Numbered from the stretch's first letter, positions 1 to 9,079 are shown. The stretch is 64,000 bases of DNA from CAWUFC02 sp963921335 (GCA_963921335.3 CAWUFC020000001.1:806001-870000); one strand, 5' to 3'. Translations and numbers: made by a program. Notes: generated by a model not told the origin, from the sequence alone.

Positions 1-624
1 ATATTGGCGCGACGCCCTGAAGTGATGTGCCACAATCTGGGTGCCATGGCAGATGCCCGGCAGCTGGTGGCATCGGCCACAGTCGTGGCCGTTGGGCCCG
101 GTCTGGGGCAAAACCCCTGGGGTGAGCAATTGCTTTATGCCGCTGCAGAAAGTGACAAGCCACTGGTTGTCGATGCCGATGCGCTGAATCTTCTAGCGGG
201 TGGCAAACTGGTCAGCCCCGGCAGGCGCGACAACTGGATTCTTACCCCGCATCCCGGAGAGGCAGCCCGGCTACTGGGCACTGATACGAAAACGGTACAA
301 AGCGATCGCTTTGCTGCCGTGCGCGAATTGCAGGCCCGTTTCGGCGGCGTTGTGCTATTGAAAGGCTCCGGCACCCTGATTGCCTCTGATGAACAAACCA
401 TTGATGTAAGTTGCTACGGCAATCCCGGTATGGCCAGCGGCGGCATGGGCGACGTGCTCAGCGGTGTGCTGGCAGGTTTGTTGGCCCAGGGTTTGACGCC
501 ACTTGAGGCGACGCGTTTGGGCGTGTGTCTGCACGGTGCGGCGGCTGACCTGGCAGCAGAAGCAGGTGAGCGGGGCTTGTTGGCCACTGACCTGATGCCA
601 CATTTGCAGGAGCTGTTGGCTTGA
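1..624 (+). CDS. nnrD: ADP-dependent NAD(P)H-hydrate dehydratase, C-terminal part (partial at window edge)
   Basis: The open frame enters from the left edge, so the N-terminus (and any NnrE epimerase domain, as in the fused YjeF of relatives) lies outside the window. The visible 207 residues are the ribokinase-like carbohydrate-kinase fold that dehydrates the damaged cofactors NADHX and NADPHX at the expense of ADP. The TPHPGEAARLL segment, the LLKGSGTLI strand and the GNPGMASGGMGDVLSG glycine-rich nucleotide loop with its catalytic Asp are all present. The stop overlaps the TTG start of the next gene (TTGA), which is the usual yjeF-yjeE arrangement. Identity is secure; only the true start is unknown. 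Confidence 0.93.
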   Translation: MLARRPEVMCHNLGAMADARQLVASATVVAVGPGLGQNPWGEQLLYAAAESDKPLVVDADALNLLAGGKLVSPGRRDNWILTPHPGEAARLLGTDTKTVQSDRFAAVRELQARFGGVVLLKGSGTLIASDEQTIDVSCYGNPGMASGGMGDVLSGVLAGLLAQGLTPLEATRLGVCLHGAAADLAAEAGERGLLATDLMPHLQELLA

Positions 625-1085
625 CCGGATCGACGCTGATAAAGGCCGCCGCCAGCGAAGCTGAAATGGTCGCCCTCGGCGGGCAGCTGGGTGCAGTGCT
701 TAAGCCTGGTATGGTGGTGTTTCTTGAAGGCGAGTTGGGAATGGGTAAAACCACCCTGGCTCGGGGCCTGATTCAGTCCCTGGGGCACCAGGGCGCTGTG
801 AAGAGCCCAACCTACACCCTGGTGGAGCCCTACGAGCTGGCTGGTCGTCCCGTCTATCATTTTGACTTATATCGACTCAGCGACCCGGAGGAGCTGGAGT
901 TTATGGGTATCAGGGATTACTTCACCGGGGACAGCCTGGCCCTGCTGGAATGGCCCGAACGCGGTCAGGGTTTTTTGCCCCCAGCGGATTTAGTGGTTAC
1001 GATAGAGGCTGATGGAGAGGGCAGGCGCATTGAGCTGTTGGCACAGAGCCAACCCGGGGTTGCGACACTGACCCTCCTGAAATAG
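621..1085 (+). CDS. tsaE: tRNA threonylcarbamoyladenosine biosynthesis ATPase TsaE
   Basis: A 154-residue protein of the YjeE/TsaE family, the small ATPase that works with TsaB and TsaD to install t6A at position 37 of ANN-decoding tRNAs. The Walker A loop GELGMGKTTLARG is at about residues 37-49, followed by the family segment SPTYTLVEPY and the FDLYRL motif. The start is a TTG at 621 that overlaps the upstream stop by four bases, which indicates translational coupling. Length and motif order are normal for the family. It sits between nnrD and the amidase gene as in E. coli and Pseudomonas. Confidence 0.93.
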   Translation: MTGSTLIKAAASEAEMVALGGQLGAVLKPGMVVFLEGELGMGKTTLARGLIQSLGHQGAVKSPTYTLVEPYELAGRPVYHFDLYRLSDPEELEFMGIRDYFTGDSLALLEWPERGQGFLPPADLVVTIEADGEGRRIELLAQSQPGVATLTLLK

Positions 1086-1117
1086 AGAGCCGGCACAAGG
1101 CCGGCAGCGGGAGTGCA

Positions 1118-2449
1118 ATGAAAGGCGGGAAATTCGGCGCCGTCTTGGTGAGCATACTGCTGTGTATGACAGTGGCGGCACCCGCTGCGCTCTCGATGCA
1201 GCTCAAGGATGTGCGCCTGTGGCGCGCCCCCGATCATACGCGTGTAGTGTTCGACCTGGACTCGGCACCCAGCCACAATCTTATAACCCTGGATAATCCC
1301 CATCGCGTTGTCATCGACCTGAAAGACACACAATTTGCGACCAGCTTTTCGGGCCTGACTTTGGCCAATACCCCCATTGTCAAAATGCGACATGGTATTC
1401 GTAAGGGCGACGACCTGCGCATCGTACTCGACCTGTCAGAGCAGGTGAAGCCGCGCAGCTTCACTCTTAAAGCCAACGAGGTGCGGGGCAACCGCCTGGT
1501 GCTGGATCTCTACGACCTCACTCCGCGCAGCGTCAAGCAGCCCTCTGTGAAGAAAAGTGTCGACAGTTCTGCCAAGCGCGACATCGTCATTGCGATTGAT
1601 GCCGGGCACGGTGGTGAAGATCCCGGCGCACTGGGGCCAAAACCCAAACGCCTGCTTGAGAAGAATGTGGTGTTGGCCATTGCCAAAGATGTGCAAGGCC
1701 TGTTTGAAAAACAGAAAGGTTTTAAGCCGGTACTGATTCGCACCGGCGACTACTATGTGGGCCTGAAGAAGCGTCGCGACCTGGCCCGCAAATATCAAGC
1801 GGACATCTTCGTCTCTATTCACGCTGATGCCTTCAGTAGCCCGAAAGCGAAAGGCTCCTCGGTGTATACGCTGTCCCAGCGTGGTGCTTCTAGTACTTTT
1901 GCCAAGTTCCTGGCCGAGCGTGAAAACGCTGCTGACCTGGTGGGCGGTGTCAGCCTCAATGACAAAGACGACCAGCTTGCCCAGGTGCTCTACGATATGT
2001 CTATGAGCTATAGCCTTGATGCCAGCCGCGGTATTGGCGGCCGGGTGCTGGGTGAGATGGATCATATCTCCAAGCTGCATCGTACGCGGGTGGAGCAGGC
2101 AGCGTTTGCGGTACTTAAATCACCGGATATTCCTTCCATCCTGGTGGAAACCGGTTTCATCTCCAACCCGGAAGAAGCGCGTTTGTTGAGCACTCGCAAC
2201 TATCAGCAGAAGATGGCCCGAGCCATCCACGGTGGTATTCAGGCCTGGTTTTATGAGCATCCGCCGGCTGACACCTGGCTGGCATACCAACAACAGGGGC
2301 AGCAGCGTGAATACACCATTGCTCGCGGCGATACCCTGTCTGAAATTGCACAGCGTTTTAATGTCACAGTAGCGTCCCTGCGCAGCCGAAATGACCTGGC
2401 CGGTAACGTGATCAAGGTGGGCCAAAAGCTCATCATACCCACCAGCTAA
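1118..2449 (+). CDS. amiB: Periplasmic N-acetylmuramoyl-L-alanine amidase (AmiB/AmiC type) with AMIN and LysM domains
   Basis: A zinc amidase of 443 residues that cuts the peptide stem from peptidoglycan during daughter-cell separation. A signal peptide of about 26 residues (hydrophobic core LVSILLCMTVAAPAALS) is followed by an AMIN septal-targeting domain at about 28-130. The Amidase_3 catalytic domain starts near 155, with the zinc site DAGHGGEDPGA, the SIHADAF His and the catalytic Glu in VETGFISNPEE. A single C-terminal LysM domain (about 397-440, from YTIARGDTLSEIA) gives glycan binding. The LysM tail is typical of AmiB/AmiC homologues from Pseudomonas-like groups. The stop overlaps the mutL ATG (TAATG). 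Confidence 0.92.
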   Translation: MKGGKFGAVLVSILLCMTVAAPAALSMQLKDVRLWRAPDHTRVVFDLDSAPSHNLITLDNPHRVVIDLKDTQFATSFSGLTLANTPIVKMRHGIRKGDDLRIVLDLSEQVKPRSFTLKANEVRGNRLVLDLYDLTPRSVKQPSVKKSVDSSAKRDIVIAIDAGHGGEDPGALGPKPKRLLEKNVVLAIAKDVQGLFEKQKGFKPVLIRTGDYYVGLKKRRDLARKYQADIFVSIHADAFSSPKAKGSSVYTLSQRGASSTFAKFLAERENAADLVGGVSLNDKDDQLAQVLYDMSMSYSLDASRGIGGRVLGEMDHISKLHRTRVEQAAFAVLKSPDIPSILVETGFISNPEEARLLSTRNYQQKMARAIHGGIQAWFYEHPPADTWLAYQQQGQQREYTIARGDTLSEIAQRFNVTVASLRSRNDLAGNVIKVGQKLIIPTS

Positions 2450-4293
2450 TGCCCGCCATTCATTTGCTCAGCCCGCGTCTGGCCAACCAGATTGCTGCCG
2501 GCGAGGTCGTGGAGCGGCCCGCCTCCGTGGTGAAAGAACTGTTGGAAAATGCACTCGATGCTGGCAGCCAGCGCATCGATGTGGATGTTGAAGCGGGCGG
2601 CACAAAGCTGATACGGGTGCGCGATGATGGTCTGGGCATGTCTGCAGAGGATTTGCCGCTTTCCCTGAGTCGCCACGCCACCAGCAAAATAAACTCTATG
2701 GAAGATCTGGAGCAGGTGACCAGCCTGGGCTTTCGCGGCGAGGCCCTGGCCAGTATTTCCTCGGTATCGCGCCTGGCCCTGACCTCGAACGACACCGATG
2801 CTGACAGTGCTGGCCATTGCGCCCAATCCAGCGGCCGCGATATGGAGGTCAATCTAAAGCCGGCGCCCCACCCCCGCGGCACCACCGTGGAGGTGCGCGA
2901 CCTGTTTTTTAACACTCCCGCACGTCGCAAGTTTTTGCGCACTGAGAAAACCGAATTCAATCACCTGGAAGAGGTGGTGAAGCGCCAGGCGCTGAGTCGC
3001 TATGACGTGGCGTTTAATCTGCGGCACAACCAGAAAGTGGTTCATCAACTGCGCGAGTGCAGCAGTCAGACCGAGCGAGAGCGTCGCGTGGCCCAGGTAT
3101 GTGGGCCGGCCTTTATGGAGCAGGCGTTGTACGTGGAGAGTGAAGTGGGTGATCTTCGCCTGTGGGGTTGGGTGGGTCTGCCAACTTTCTCGCGCAGCCA
3201 GGCCGACCTGCAGTACTTTTTTGTCAACGGCCGGGTCATACGCGATAAATTGGTTGCCCATGCCATTCGGCAGGCCTATCGCGATGTGTTGTATCACGGT
3301 CGCCATCCCGCATTCGTGTTATACCTTGAGCTGGAGCCAGCGGGGGTGGATGTTAATGTTCACCCGACCAAGCATGAGGTGCGTTTCCGCGAAGGTCGCA
3401 GCGTGCATGACTTTATCTTTCGAAGCCTGCACAGGGCCTTGGCGGATGTCAGGCCCGGCGATTCAGCGGGTGTTGAAGCAGGTCTCGGCCATGAGGGGGT
3501 AGACCCCTCCAGCCATCAAGCCGGTTTTGGTCATGGCAACACCGTAGGATCGGGGTCTGACCCCTTTTTCTCCCAACAACCCGCCCAGTCCAATCTGGCC
3601 TGGGGTTCGCCGCGCCCGGGTGGTGTGGCAGACACCCAGTCGGCTTATCGGGACCTGTATCGCTCTCCCACCCCTCAACCCAGCCTCGAAGAGGTAGGTG
3701 ACGAGGAGGTGCCGCCGCTGGGTTATGCCCTGGCCCAGCTCCATGGCATCTATATTCTCTCGGAGAATCGCGATGGCCTCGTGCTGGTTGACATGCACGC
3801 CGCTCATGAGCGCATCACCTATGAGCGAATGAAGCAGTCCCAGTCGGAGGAGGGTATCCAGAGTCAGCCCCTGCTGGTGCCGCAGTCAATCGCTGTGAGC
3901 CAGCGCGAGGCCAACTGTGCCGACAGTGAACCGGAGACCTTTGCCGCGCTGGGTATGAAGCTGGAGCGAGCCGGTGAAGAATCGGTGGTGTTGCGTGAAG
4001 TTCCCGTGGCGCTCAGGGATGCTGATCTGGAGCAGCTGGTCCGGGATGTGCTTTCCGACCTGATTGAATATGGCAGCAGTGATCGTATTCGCGCCCATAT
4101 GGATGAAATATTGAGCACCATGGCCTGTCATGGCTCGGTGCGCGCCAATCGCCGCCTCACCATCCCGGAGATAAATGCCCTGTTGCGGGACATGGAAGAG
4201 ACCGAGCGCTCAGGGCAGTGCAATCATGGCCGTCCCACCTGGACCCAGCTCTCCGTCGATGAGCTGGACAAGTTGTTTTTGCGGGGTCGATAG
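2449..4293 (+). CDS. mutL: DNA mismatch repair protein MutL (endonuclease type)
   Basis: A 614-residue MutL with an N-terminal GHKL ATPase (ELLENALDAGS, DDGLGM and the FRGEALASI lid) and a C-terminal dimerisation domain. The C-terminal part has the metal-dependent endonuclease motif DMHAAHERITYE, a match to D[QM]HA(X)2E(X)4E, plus the ACHGSVRANR and NHGRPTW motifs. It is therefore a nicking MutL of the MutH-independent kind, as in Pseudomonas, and unlike E. coli MutL. The inter-domain linker (about residues 345-400) is Gly/Ser/Pro-rich and its DNA carries two GGGGT-GACCCC palindromes. The ATG at 2449 overlaps the amidase stop, and the stop is directly followed by the miaA GTG. Confidence 0.96.
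   Translation: MPAIHLLSPRLANQIAAGEVVERPASVVKELLENALDAGSQRIDVDVEAGGTKLIRVRDDGLGMSAEDLPLSLSRHATSKINSMEDLEQVTSLGFRGEALASISSVSRLALTSNDTDADSAGHCAQSSGRDMEVNLKPAPHPRGTTVEVRDLFFNTPARRKFLRTEKTEFNHLEEVVKRQALSRYDVAFNLRHNQKVVHQLRECSSQTERERRVAQVCGPAFMEQALYVESEVGDLRLWGWVGLPTFSRSQADLQYFFVNGRVIRDKLVAHAIRQAYRDVLYHGRHPAFVLYLELEPAGVDVNVHPTKHEVRFREGRSVHDFIFRSLHRALADVRPGDSAGVEAGLGHEGVDPSSHQAGFGHGNTVGSGSDPFFSQQPAQSNLAWGSPRPGGVADTQSAYRDLYRSPTPQPSLEEVGDEEVPPLGYALAQLHGIYILSENRDGLVLVDMHAAHERITYERMKQSQSEEGIQSQPLLVPQSIAVSQREANCADSEPETFAALGMKLERAGEESVVLREVPVALRDADLEQLVRDVLSDLIEYGSSDRIRAHMDEILSTMACHGSVRANRRLTIPEINALLRDMEETERSGQCNHGRPTWTQLSVDELDKLFLRGR
3493..3564. repeat. Pair of REP-like palindromes inside mutL linker
   Basis: Two short palindromes of the GGGGTC/GACCCC family lie in the linker-coding part of mutL: GAGGGGGTAGACCCCTC at 3493-3509 and GGGGTCTGACCCC at 3552-3564, the second followed by a run of five T. 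They resemble the arms of the larger inverted repeat at 57730-57783. Both are read in frame (as GVDPSS and GSDPFF), so they look like a degenerate repeat pair tolerated in a disordered linker. Assignment to one family is inferred from sequence similarity. Confidence 0.55.
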
Positions 4294-5286
4294 GTGTCCG
4301 TTGAGCAGCGGCCCCGGGTGATTTGCCTAATGGGTCCCACCGCTTCCGGCAAAACTGCGCTGGCCGAAGAGCTTGCTGCTGAGCTGGATTGTGAATTGGT
4401 TAGCGTCGATTCGGCGTTGGTGTATAAGGGGCTCGATATTGGAAGTGCCAAACCCAGCTCGCCGCACCGGCTGGTGGATATTCGCGACCCTGCCGAGCCC
4501 TATTCGGTGGCCGAGTTCTGTGCAGATGCCCAGCGTGAGATCAAACAGATCCTCAACAGTCAGCGCACGCCACTGTTGGTAGGTGGCACCATGTTGTACT
4601 TCAAGGCATTGCTGGAAGGCATTGCCGATATGCCCAGTACTGATCCCGAGTTGCGCGCGCACTTGCAGTCAGAAGCTGAGGCCAAGGGTTGGCCCCACCT
4701 TCACAAAATGCTGGCAGAGGTTGATCCCGAGTCTGCCGGACGCATTCATCCCAATCACTCACAGCGCATCGGCCGGGCACTGGAAGTCTATCTGCAAAGT
4801 GGCATTACCATGACCGAGTGGCGCCGCAAGCAGGCCAAGACCGGAAAGGGGGTGCTGGGCGATGCTTACGATGTGCAGCAGCTGGCGATCATGCCCGCTC
4901 GACGTGAAATCCTGCATCAGCGTATTGAGCTGCGCCTCAGCCAAATGATCGAACAGGGCCTGGTAGAGGAGGTGCGGGGTCTGTATGAGCGCGGCGATCT
5001 CAATCTTGATCTGCCGGCCATGCGAGCCGTGGGGTACCGCCAGATGTGGGCGCATGTGCGGGGTGAGTATGATTTGGCTCGGGCCCGCGAGCGCTGCGTG
5101 GTGGCCACGCGGCAGCTGGCAAAGCGTCAGCTGACCTGGCTGCGAGGCTGGCCCGGCTTGCAGTGGATTTATACTGATGAGTCTCAAAATGCCGCCAAAA
5201 GTGTCGAACTTCTGTCAAAATCACCCCAAAAACCTGTCCAGGTGGCCTTGAATTATCTCGCCTTAGCCCCCATTGACAGTCTGTAG
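4294..5286 (+). CDS. miaA: tRNA dimethylallyltransferase MiaA
   Basis: A 330-residue enzyme that transfers the dimethylallyl group to A37 of tRNAs reading UNN codons. The P-loop GPTASGKTALAEELA is at about 13-27, followed by the DSALVYKGLDIGSAKP substrate loop (family D-S-x-Q/L-V-Y) and the GGTMLYFKALLEG motif. The C-terminal part has the usual AMRAVGYRQ and ATRQLAKRQLTWLR segments. The GTG start at 4294 follows the mutL stop with no gap, so translation is probably coupled. It is part of the conserved mutL-miaA-hfq-hflX series. Confidence 0.95.
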   Translation: MSVEQRPRVICLMGPTASGKTALAEELAAELDCELVSVDSALVYKGLDIGSAKPSSPHRLVDIRDPAEPYSVAEFCADAQREIKQILNSQRTPLLVGGTMLYFKALLEGIADMPSTDPELRAHLQSEAEAKGWPHLHKMLAEVDPESAGRIHPNHSQRIGRALEVYLQSGITMTEWRRKQAKTGKGVLGDAYDVQQLAIMPARREILHQRIELRLSQMIEQGLVEEVRGLYERGDLNLDLPAMRAVGYRQMWAHVRGEYDLARARERCVVATRQLAKRQLTWLRGWPGLQWIYTDESQNAAKSVELLSKSPQKPVQVALNYLALAPIDSL

Positions 5287-5298
5287 ATAAGCTATACT
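5273..5298 (+). promoter_or_regulatory. Possible sigma-70 promoter for hfq at the end of miaA
   Basis: A perfect TTGACA (5273-5278) and a TATACT (5293-5298) lie at the junction of miaA and the hfq leader. The 14-base spacer is shorter than the 16-18 usually preferred, so this is only a candidate. In E. coli hfq is known to be transcribed from several promoters within and after miaA, which makes a local promoter plausible. Confidence 0.3.
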
Positions 5299-5308
5299 TG
5301 TCCGGTAA

Positions 5309-5336
5309 GCAGCCTCCGGAGAACCGAAGGGGCTGC
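5309..5336 (+). other. Hairpin in the hfq leader
   Basis: GCAGCC at 5309-5314 pairs with GGCTGC at 5331-5336 around a 16-base loop, with a possible GU and CG extension. No T-run follows, so it is not a convincing intrinsic terminator. It would form in the long (about 130 base) untranslated leader of hfq. The function is unknown; Hfq autoregulates through its own leader in E. coli, so a structured leader is worth noting. Confidence 0.3.
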
Positions 5337-5430
5337 CTGTTGCCTGAGTGTTATAGAAACAAGTCGGTTCATTTGCTTTAGGTCCGCTATTTTTTTTAAC
5401 GACTCGAGTTGAGTCACAAGGAGAAACACC

Positions 5431-5676
5431 ATGTCAAAAGGGCATACACTACAAGACCCTTACCTGAACATTCTGCGTAAGGAACGCGTTCCTGTTTCGA
5501 TTTACCTGGTCAACGGCATCAAGCTGCAGGGTCAGATCGAATCTTTTGATCAATTTGTCGTCTTGCTCAAGAACACTGTGAGCCAGATGGTCTACAAGCA
5601 TGCCATTTCTACGGTGGTGCCTTCTCGCGTGGTGCGTATGCCCATGCAGAACCCGCCGGAAGAGGATGCTGGTTAA
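5431..5676 (+). CDS. hfq: RNA chaperone Hfq
   Basis: An 81-residue Hfq, the hexameric Sm-like protein that pairs small RNAs with mRNAs. The Sm1 motif (VSIYLVNGIKLQGQIESFDQ, about 27-46) and the Sm2 motif (YKHAISTVVP, about 55-64) are intact, as are the proximal-face residues Q8, Q41 and the conserved YKHA lysine and histidine. The C-terminal tail is short, as in Pseudomonas and unlike the longer E. coli tail. A strong ribosome site AAGGAG lies 10 bases before the ATG. It is flanked by miaA and hflX in the canonical order. Confidence 0.97.
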   Translation: MSKGHTLQDPYLNILRKERVPVSIYLVNGIKLQGQIESFDQFVVLLKNTVSQMVYKHAISTVVPSRVVRMPMQNPPEEDAG

Positions 5677-5688
5677 ACAAGGTCTACT

Positions 5689-7011
5689 TTGTTTTTTGAA
5701 CGACCTGAGTCAGGTGAACGCGCCATACTGGTTCACCTGAACCTTTCCACAGAGGCAGAGCGCGAAGATCCGCGCGAATTTGAGGAGCTGGTGCTCTCCG
5801 CCGGGGGCGACCCGGTGGAGTACGTATTTGGCCAGCGTGACACACCTCATCCGCGCTCTTTCGTTGGCTCTGGCAAGCTGGATGAAATAGCAGCCCTGGT
5901 GAAACACCACGAAGCAGAAGTGGTGCTGTTCAACCACGCCCTGTCTCCCAGCCAGGAGCGCAACCTGGAGAAGGCTCTGGAGTGCCGGGTGACGGATCGC
6001 ACCGGCCTGATTCTGGATATCTTCGCTCAGCGAGCTCGTACTCACGAGGGTAAGTTGCAGGTCGAACTGGCCCAGTTGCAGCACATGTCCACGCGCCTGG
6101 TCAGGGGCTGGACCCACCTGGAACGGCAGAAAGGTGGTATTGGCCTGCGCGGTCCCGGTGAAACCCAGCTGGAAACAGACCGGCGCCTGTTGCGGGTGCG
6201 CATTCGTTCCATTCAGGGGCGTTTGGCCAAAGTGGAAAAACAGCGTGCGCAGGGCCGGCGCTCCCGCGAGCGTGCCGAGATCCCGACGGTGTCCCTGGTG
6301 GGTTACACCAACGCCGGCAAGTCTACCCTCTTTAATCACCTGACTGAGGCCGAGGTGTACGCGGCAGACCAACTGTTCGCCACACTCGACCCCACGTTGC
6401 GACGGCTGGATATCCCCGATTGCGGCCCTGTGGTGTTGGCCGATACCGTGGGCTTTATTCGCCACCTGCCGCACAAGCTGGTAGATGCTTTTCGTGCGAC
6501 GTTGGAAGAAACCACCAGTGCAGATTTGCTCTTGCATGTGATTGATGCGGCTAGCGATGAGCGAGAAGACAATATCTTCCAGGTCGAGGACGTGCTCCAC
6601 GAGATCGGTGCCGATGAGCGACCGCGCCTGGAAGTGTTTAACAAACTGGATCTGCTTGAGCAGTCTGCGCGTATAGATCGTGATGAGTTGGGTAAGCCCA
6701 GCCGGGTCTGGTTGTCCGCTCATACGGGCGAGGGCTGTGAACTTTTGTTCCAGGCCATTGCCGAATTGCTGGGCGGTGACATGGCGCAGTTGCATGTGCA
6801 ACTGTCACCGGAGCAGGGTCGTTTGCGCTCAGCTCTCTATGCCCGCGAAGCGGTGCTGGCTGAAGCGCATCAGGATGATGGCAGCTGCCGTTTGCACTTG
6901 CGTTTGCCCAGGCGTGACTGGCGGCAGCTGTTAACGGCTGAAGGGCTGGCAGAGACTGATGTTTTGTGCCCGGAAGCGGGCGCTGTTGTGCTAGACTCCA
7001 GCGCAGCATAA
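5689..7011 (+). CDS. hflX: GTPase HflX (ribosome-splitting factor)
   Basis: A 440-residue GTPase of the HflX family, which binds the 50S subunit and can split stalled or heat-damaged ribosomes. The N-terminal HflX domain includes the glycine-rich motif KGGIGLRGPGETQLETDRR. The G domain has G1 GYTNAGKST (about 202-211), G3 DTVGF and G4 NKLD. The start is a TTG at 5689, 12 bases after the hfq stop, with AAGG upstream as a weak ribosome site; no better in-frame ATG precedes the conserved ERAILVHLNL strand. It belongs to the hfq-hflX-hflKC operon. Confidence 0.95.
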   Translation: MFFERPESGERAILVHLNLSTEAEREDPREFEELVLSAGGDPVEYVFGQRDTPHPRSFVGSGKLDEIAALVKHHEAEVVLFNHALSPSQERNLEKALECRVTDRTGLILDIFAQRARTHEGKLQVELAQLQHMSTRLVRGWTHLERQKGGIGLRGPGETQLETDRRLLRVRIRSIQGRLAKVEKQRAQGRRSRERAEIPTVSLVGYTNAGKSTLFNHLTEAEVYAADQLFATLDPTLRRLDIPDCGPVVLADTVGFIRHLPHKLVDAFRATLEETTSADLLLHVIDAASDEREDNIFQVEDVLHEIGADERPRLEVFNKLDLLEQSARIDRDELGKPSRVWLSAHTGEGCELLFQAIAELLGGDMAQLHVQLSPEQGRLRSALYAREAVLAEAHQDDGSCRLHLRLPRRDWRQLLTAEGLAETDVLCPEAGAVVLDSSAA

Positions 7012-7044
7012 AGTGGTCAACTTGAATTAAATCTGGAGAGTTTT

Positions 7045-8202
7045 ATGGCCTGGAATGAACCGGGTGGCAACGGCGAAAAGCCCCGGGATCCCTGGGGTGG
7101 TGGCGACCAGGGTCCACCTGACCTCGACGAAGTGCTGAAAAAAATGCAGGAGCGTTTTGGCGGCTTGTTTGGCGGCAGCAGCAGTAGCTCTGGCGGTAGC
7201 AGCAGCGGCGCCATTTCCGGCAGCCTCATCTTGCTGGTGCTGAGTGTCGGCCTCATCGCCTGGGGTTTGATGGGCTTCTATCAGGTAGACGAACAGGAGC
7301 GTGGTGTTGTGCTGCGCCTGGGTAAGTACCATGCGACGGTACAGCCCGGCCTGCAGTGGAACCCACCCCTCATTGACCAGGTTACCAAGGTCAACGTGAC
7401 CCGGGTAAACACCACTACCCACCGGGAGCAAATGCTCACCGAAGACGAGAACATCGTCGAAGTGGATTTGTCGGTGCAATACGTGATCCAGAATGCGGAG
7501 GATTTTGTACTCAAGGTTCGTACTCCCGAGCGCAGTCTTATGCATGCCACCGAGAGTGCCCTGCGTCACGTGGCGGGTAGCAGCTCCATGGACTACGTGC
7601 TGACTGACGGTCGTACCCAGCTGGCCATCGACGTGCGTGAGCGCTTGCAGGGTTACCTGGACGATTACCAGACTGGAATTCAGGTCTCCAAGGTGAACAT
7701 CGATGATGCCAAGCCCCCGGCGGAAGTGCAGGAAGCCTTTGACGACGTGATCAAAGCGCGAGAGGACGAAGAGCGCCTCAAGAACGAAGCCCAGGCCTAC
7801 GCAAATGGCATCGTGCCCGAAGCCCGAGGTCAGGCCCAGCGCCAGATAGAAGAGGCCAGTGCTTATAAAGAACAGGTGGTCGCTGCTGCCCAGGGTGAGG
7901 CGGATCGTTTCGCCGCACTGCTGGTGGAGTATCAGAAAGCCCCTGAAGTGACCCGTCAGCGCTTGTACATCGACGCGGTTTCAGGTGTGCTCGGCAACTC
8001 CAGCAAAGTCATGGTGGACGTTGAGGGCGGCAACAACATGATGTATCTGCCGCTGGACAAGATCGTTAACCAGAGCAATAGTGCGGCGGCCGCACGCTCC
8101 GGCGTCAATAGCTCCGATATTCGTGAGCTGACCGATCGGGTGGTAGAGCAATTGCGGCGCGATAATGCCGCGCGCAGTGGCAGCAGCCGGGGAGGACGCT
8201 GA
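7045..8202 (+). CDS. hflK: FtsH protease modulator HflK
   Basis: A 385-residue SPFH/band 7 membrane protein which, with HflC, forms a large cage around the FtsH protease and modulates its activity. The N-terminal 50 residues are rich in Gly, Asp and Ser (including a poly-Ser/Gly stretch GGSSSSSGGSSSG), then one membrane segment (about 57-77) and the SPFH domain starting at GFYQVDEQERGVVLRLG. A long charged helix with REDEERLKNEAQAYAN follows, typical of HflK. GGAGAG gives a good ribosome site before the ATG. hflC begins two bases after the stop. Confidence 0.95.
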   Translation: MAWNEPGGNGEKPRDPWGGGDQGPPDLDEVLKKMQERFGGLFGGSSSSSGGSSSGAISGSLILLVLSVGLIAWGLMGFYQVDEQERGVVLRLGKYHATVQPGLQWNPPLIDQVTKVNVTRVNTTTHREQMLTEDENIVEVDLSVQYVIQNAEDFVLKVRTPERSLMHATESALRHVAGSSSMDYVLTDGRTQLAIDVRERLQGYLDDYQTGIQVSKVNIDDAKPPAEVQEAFDDVIKAREDEERLKNEAQAYANGIVPEARGQAQRQIEEASAYKEQVVAAAQGEADRFAALLVEYQKAPEVTRQRLYIDAVSGVLGNSSKVMVDVEGGNNMMYLPLDKIVNQSNSAAAARSGVNSSDIRELTDRVVEQLRRDNAARSGSSRGGR

Positions 8203-8203
8203 T

Positions 8204-9079
8204 ATGAACGGTAAATCCATGGTGACTCTGCTGCTGACAGCGTTTGCACTCTTTATTCTGTCCAATTCACTCTACATCGTGAAAGAAACCGAGCGGGCTG
8301 TGTTGCTGCAGTTTGGTCAGGTGACTAATCCCGATATCAAGCCCGGGTTGCACATCAAAATTCCCTTTGTGAACAACGTGCGTATCTTCGATGGCCGCGT
8401 GTTGACGGTAGATGCCTCTCCCGAGCGTTTTCTGACCCTCGAGAAGAAGGCGGTGGTTGTTGACTCCTACGCCAAGTGGCGAGTGTCTGATGTAGCCAAG
8501 TACTACACTGCAACCAGTGGCGACGAGAATCGCGCCAATGGCCTGCTGGCGCAGCGAATTAACGATGGCCTGCGTAACGAAGTGGCTGTGCGGACTCTGC
8601 ACGAAGTTGTATCTGGCGAACGGGACCTTCTGATGACCACGCTGACCCAGAAGCTCAACGAGGTGGCTCGCAATGAACTGGGTGTCGACGTGGTCGATGT
8701 GCGGGTGAAGCAGATCGACCTGCCGCCGGCGGTGAGTGAGTCGGTATTCCGCCGGATGAACGCAGAGCGGGAGAAAGAAGCCCGCGAACTGCGCTCGCAG
8801 GGTCGGGAACTGGCCGAAGGTATTCGCGCTGCCGCAGATCGCGAGGTGACGGTGATCAAGGCCAATGCCTATCGTGAAGCTGAGCAAGTGCGCGGTGAGG
8901 GTGATGCCGAGGCTGCTGCTACTTACGCTGAGGCGTTCAACGAGGACCCCGAGTTCTACGCCTTTACTCGCAGCCTGCGCGCCTACCAGGACGCCTTCCA
9001 GAGCAAGGGCGATATCATTCTGGTGGAGCCCAATAGCGATTTCTTCCGCTTTTTGAACGATTCGCAAGGCGGAAAATAG
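8204..9079 (+). CDS. hflC: FtsH protease modulator HflC
   Basis: Partner of HflK; 291 residues from the ATG at 8204, which I chose over an upstream in-frame ATG at 8165 because a GGGGAGG ribosome site lies 8 bases before it and the protein then begins with the usual short tail and membrane anchor (MVTLLLTAFALFILSNSLYIV). The SPFH domain (VKETERAVLLQFG, PGLHIKIPFVNNV) and the C-terminal coiled-coil with REKEARELRSQGRELAEGI are characteristic. It is periplasmically exposed and acts in the FtsH-HflKC complex. Confidence 0.95.
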   Translation: MNGKSMVTLLLTAFALFILSNSLYIVKETERAVLLQFGQVTNPDIKPGLHIKIPFVNNVRIFDGRVLTVDASPERFLTLEKKAVVVDSYAKWRVSDVAKYYTATSGDENRANGLLAQRINDGLRNEVAVRTLHEVVSGERDLLMTTLTQKLNEVARNELGVDVVDVRVKQIDLPPAVSESVFRRMNAEREKEARELRSQGRELAEGIRAAADREVTVIKANAYREAEQVRGEGDAEAAATYAEAFNEDPEFYAFTRSLRAYQDAFQSKGDIILVEPNSDFFRFLNDSQGGK

